Positions 61,291 through 64,000 of a DNA stretch of 64,000 nucleotides are shown in pieces. The stretch lies in contig VWZS01010162.1 in NCBI GenBank assembly GCA_013397075.1, forward strand, positions 344,168 through 408,167, given 5' to 3'. Under the pieces are notes generated by a model, which was given only the letters and a program-made list of their open reading frames with translations, was not told the DNA's origin and ran no database searches. This DNA is from Rhabdornis inornatus. Lineage: Eukaryota > Chordata > Aves > Passeriformes > Rhabdornithidae. Every line of letters starts with the position of its first letter. Positions within the stretch are counted from its first letter, which is position 1. The translations under genes were made by a program, and so were the position numbers.

Positions 61291-64000
61291 GGTAATGTAA
61301 GCTGTCCTTACAAAGGAGATGTCTTTGCAGGAAAGACACCAGCTTGCTAAATGAAAAAAATGTATTTCTGTTTGACAGTTAGAGGGAATAGTCTAAGCGT
61401 AATGTTGGCCCAGAGTGCAGTAGGCTACATGACATTGCAGAGAAACATTCTTAAATAGGACTTTAAGGGAAGCTCAATTGGATGCTCTTAAGTTTGATTC
61501 TGAATATATGCAATCTCGCTTTAGTGAAGAGGGATTGTCTACATGGTTTTTTGGGGTTATCCTTAGAGGTCTCTTCTTCTAATTCTGTAATAAAATTATA
61601 TTTACTTCATAACACCTGGCAGGCTATATATTTGCACAGGAACCCTGTTGTGAGACACTTAACTTTCATTAATATGATTTATAACTACATCTGCCTATGG
61701 AAATATTCTTTGATGTAAAAAAATAGAAATTGTTTCTTTATTTTAGTTGTTAATAGTATTTTGTTCTCCCAAATGCTTTGGGATTGATAGCTCTAAGATC
61801 CTTTAGTACTTCTATGTGTTGTGCAATATTGTGTTATTGTCAAAAGTTATTAGCTGATTTAGATATAAAAGGTGAGAACATAAACAAAATTTTAACCTGC
61901 AAGTTAATTCAACTGATCATTTTGAAACCCAAAAGTTTCAGCTTACATCAATTATTTCCTATCTTAGTTTTGTGGTTTTTTTTTTAATTTATCTCAATGA
62001 ATGAATTAATAGATTGTTATACAGAATCTAATATCTGTTATAGGTATTTTAGATAATTCTAATTTTTTTTATAGCTATTTTATTATGTCCGACTGTAAAT
62101 GACACAAAAATATTTGTAATATGTTTATTTTTGATGCATTAATTTCTCACTGATTAATAGGTAAATTATTTTTAGAAGAATACCTTCAGGAGTACACATT
62201 ATTTTAGTTTACCAATGATCAATACTGGAAATCACTAAAAGACTATGAAATAAATATTCTTTAAAATAGAAGTATTTTCTTCCATTTACTGTGTTATTAG
62301 ATTGTGGAGGCCAGACTACTGGCAGAAGCAGGAGGTATGATATTATAGGTGAGAGAACAAACCAGCACAGCTGTGAGACTGTTACTCATCACACTATCCA
62401 GCTTACATTAAATGAGTGACTAAAATGTTCCCAAGGGAACTCTGAACATTGCAAGCTTCCTTGGCAACCAACAGTGCCTACAGAGAGCCCTGCCCATCAC
62501 ATTTTATAGTCTTTCTCTTTTCACATCCTCTTGTTGCTCTGAAGCCCCAGTGCAGTGTTCTTCCTGCAGGGGCATTTTGCAGTTCACAGATAACACAGGA
62601 TATTTTGCAGTTCACCACTGTCTTCTCCCTCCCATTCCTGTTTTCTGAACTGTTTAATTCACAGACTTCGTATGAAATTTTCATCTTAATGTGACAAATA
62701 CTGATAAAAATGAAAAAGAGGTATTTTGCCTGTGCTGTTTGATTCTGTCATTGATGGGAAAGGTTAAGGCTAATCCCATACAAATGTCTAACTGCTACTT
62801 TGTCCTTTTAATACCTTCAAAACTGTTCAGATCTTTTGCTGTTTGACTTGATGGACGGCTTTGTGATTTAGAATTTCAAAGATATTAATTTTATTGAGAA
62901 TTAATTGTAAAGAGAGTTAGATTTTGCTGCAAATATTTTGCTCAACAAAACCTACCCGTTGGTTTAAAATATCTGAGTATCTAATAGAGCACCCAAGAAT
63001 TCTTATTCTGGGTACTGGGCTTTAGTTCAGCCCCCATCTAAGTGATTCTGAGTCCCTCATACTGTGTCTTTTTTTCTTTTTTTCCAATCTAGGGTGCATT
63101 TCAATAAATCAACCTGGTCGGAAAAGAAATTTGGATGAGATTTTAGTAGTGGTAGTACTAATTATATACAATATAGCAGCAACAGCAGTGATCCCTGGGA
63201 ATTAAAAAGAACTGGATATACCCCCCATAAGCAGTGACAGCAGCACATATTGTGTGGACATTCTGCAGTGAATAATTTTTAATCTCTTCTGTGAAGTTTT
63301 TCCAATTTTTATTTTTTAAAAAATCATGATGATAGATTATTTTTCTTTGAAGGAATTAAAGAGCTTTAGAGAGCTTAAGGTGGACTTTTTAATGGGAAAA
63401 GGAAACCTGGACTGTGCATTCAAGAGTTGACATGCTTTGTGAGAATCCACTCTGAAGATAATGATTCAGGTGCCTCTGGACATTATGAAAGCTCTGGAAA
63501 TCTTCAGTCTACTCCATTGAAAAAATCTCCTTCTTTAGATTTCTAGTTTGCTATACTCAATCTCTAATTCAGAACTGTTGTTTCCAATAGTTTAAATTAA
63601 ATAAATTTTGCATGTTCCTCTAGGCATGTAGTTTCCTTCAAAATGCAGATTTAATTATCTGCACTTATTTTTAATAGTACATCTTTTTTTTTTTAATTTC
63701 AGCCTGTAGTAAATCTTTTAACATGTTTTATAAATACCTGAAAATAAAATAATTATGATACATGAAAATACTGACAGATTATCAACTACAAGGACACCAG
63801 GGAACGTGGCACAAATTAGATCTTGATATGTTTTCCTACAAGGATATATTTTTATGCCCTCTGCAGAAGAAAATAATTTTCTTGTTTCTCTACGTTGCTG
63901 AAATTGCAACATTAAAATATTTTAACATGTGAAAGGCCTCTTGAACACAATCCCTTGTGAAAAATCTTTGTAGCAGATGGTTGCGGGTCGAATAGAGACT
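61291..64000. other. AT-rich non-coding stretch to the window end
   Basis: Contains a 14-base direct repeat 'attttgcagttcac' at 62574 and 62602 and several T or A runs. The last 40 bases contain three CpG in a short span, which may be the start of another feature outside the window. No gene recognised. Confidence 0.5.

Noticed and set aside
1..64000. tRNA genes, CRISPR arrays, bacterial operons, phage or defence systems
   Set aside because: Composition and repeat content are those of a vertebrate nuclear genome; no tRNA A and B boxes in a foldable context or regularly spaced repeats were seen.

Overview
This window looks like non-coding DNA from a bird nuclear genome, most likely a neoavian species. 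By eye it is strongly AT-rich. It is littered with degenerate 3' ends of CR1 LINEs, the dominant avian retrotransposon, and with long terminal repeats (LTRs) of avian endogenous retroviruses. Many homopolymer runs and A-rich arrays are present. I found no convincing protein-coding exon, no tRNA or rRNA gene, no CRISPR array and no operon-like layout. The longest open frames lie inside repeats, mostly antisense. The window is best read as a gene desert or part of one very large intron.

Layout from left to right: CR1 3' end cut by the window edge (1-478, +). A-rich AAAAC array behind an AATAAA signal (2159-2368). LTR of family A (4314-4867, +). 1.3 kb CR1 fragment with the dead remains of a reverse transcriptase frame (7437-8740, +). 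Single N beside a 12-G run (13243-13280). Minus-strand LTR (13688-about 14275). Nested cluster in which a minus-strand CR1 appears split by an LTR-like insertion and by a second family A LTR (16082-17680), ending in a 125-bp quasi-palindrome (17658-17782). A long stretch with only simple repeats (17783-34862). Second A-rich array and an unexplained GC-richer block (34863-35480). Exact 147-bp duplication across a one-base N, almost certainly an unmerged assembly overlap (35642-35936). CR1 3' end (41644-42025, -). About 1.08 kb family B LTR with internal repeats (42653-43733, +). Alpharetrovirus-like polypurine tract and LTR (50128-50655, +), then a GC-rich possible LTR fragment (50930-51330). 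CR1 (55193-55753, +). Family B LTR fragment in the opposite orientation (56596-56690). Long CR1 3' end (60504-61290, -).

Nothing here works together as a gene system. The interest is in repeat stratigraphy, a fold-back duplication, an assembly fault and a few candidate regulatory palindromes or exon-like signals. Family assignments come from recalled consensus features read by eye, not from a database search. Element ends are good to roughly 10-20 bases unless stated. I did not find a previously undescribed biological system.
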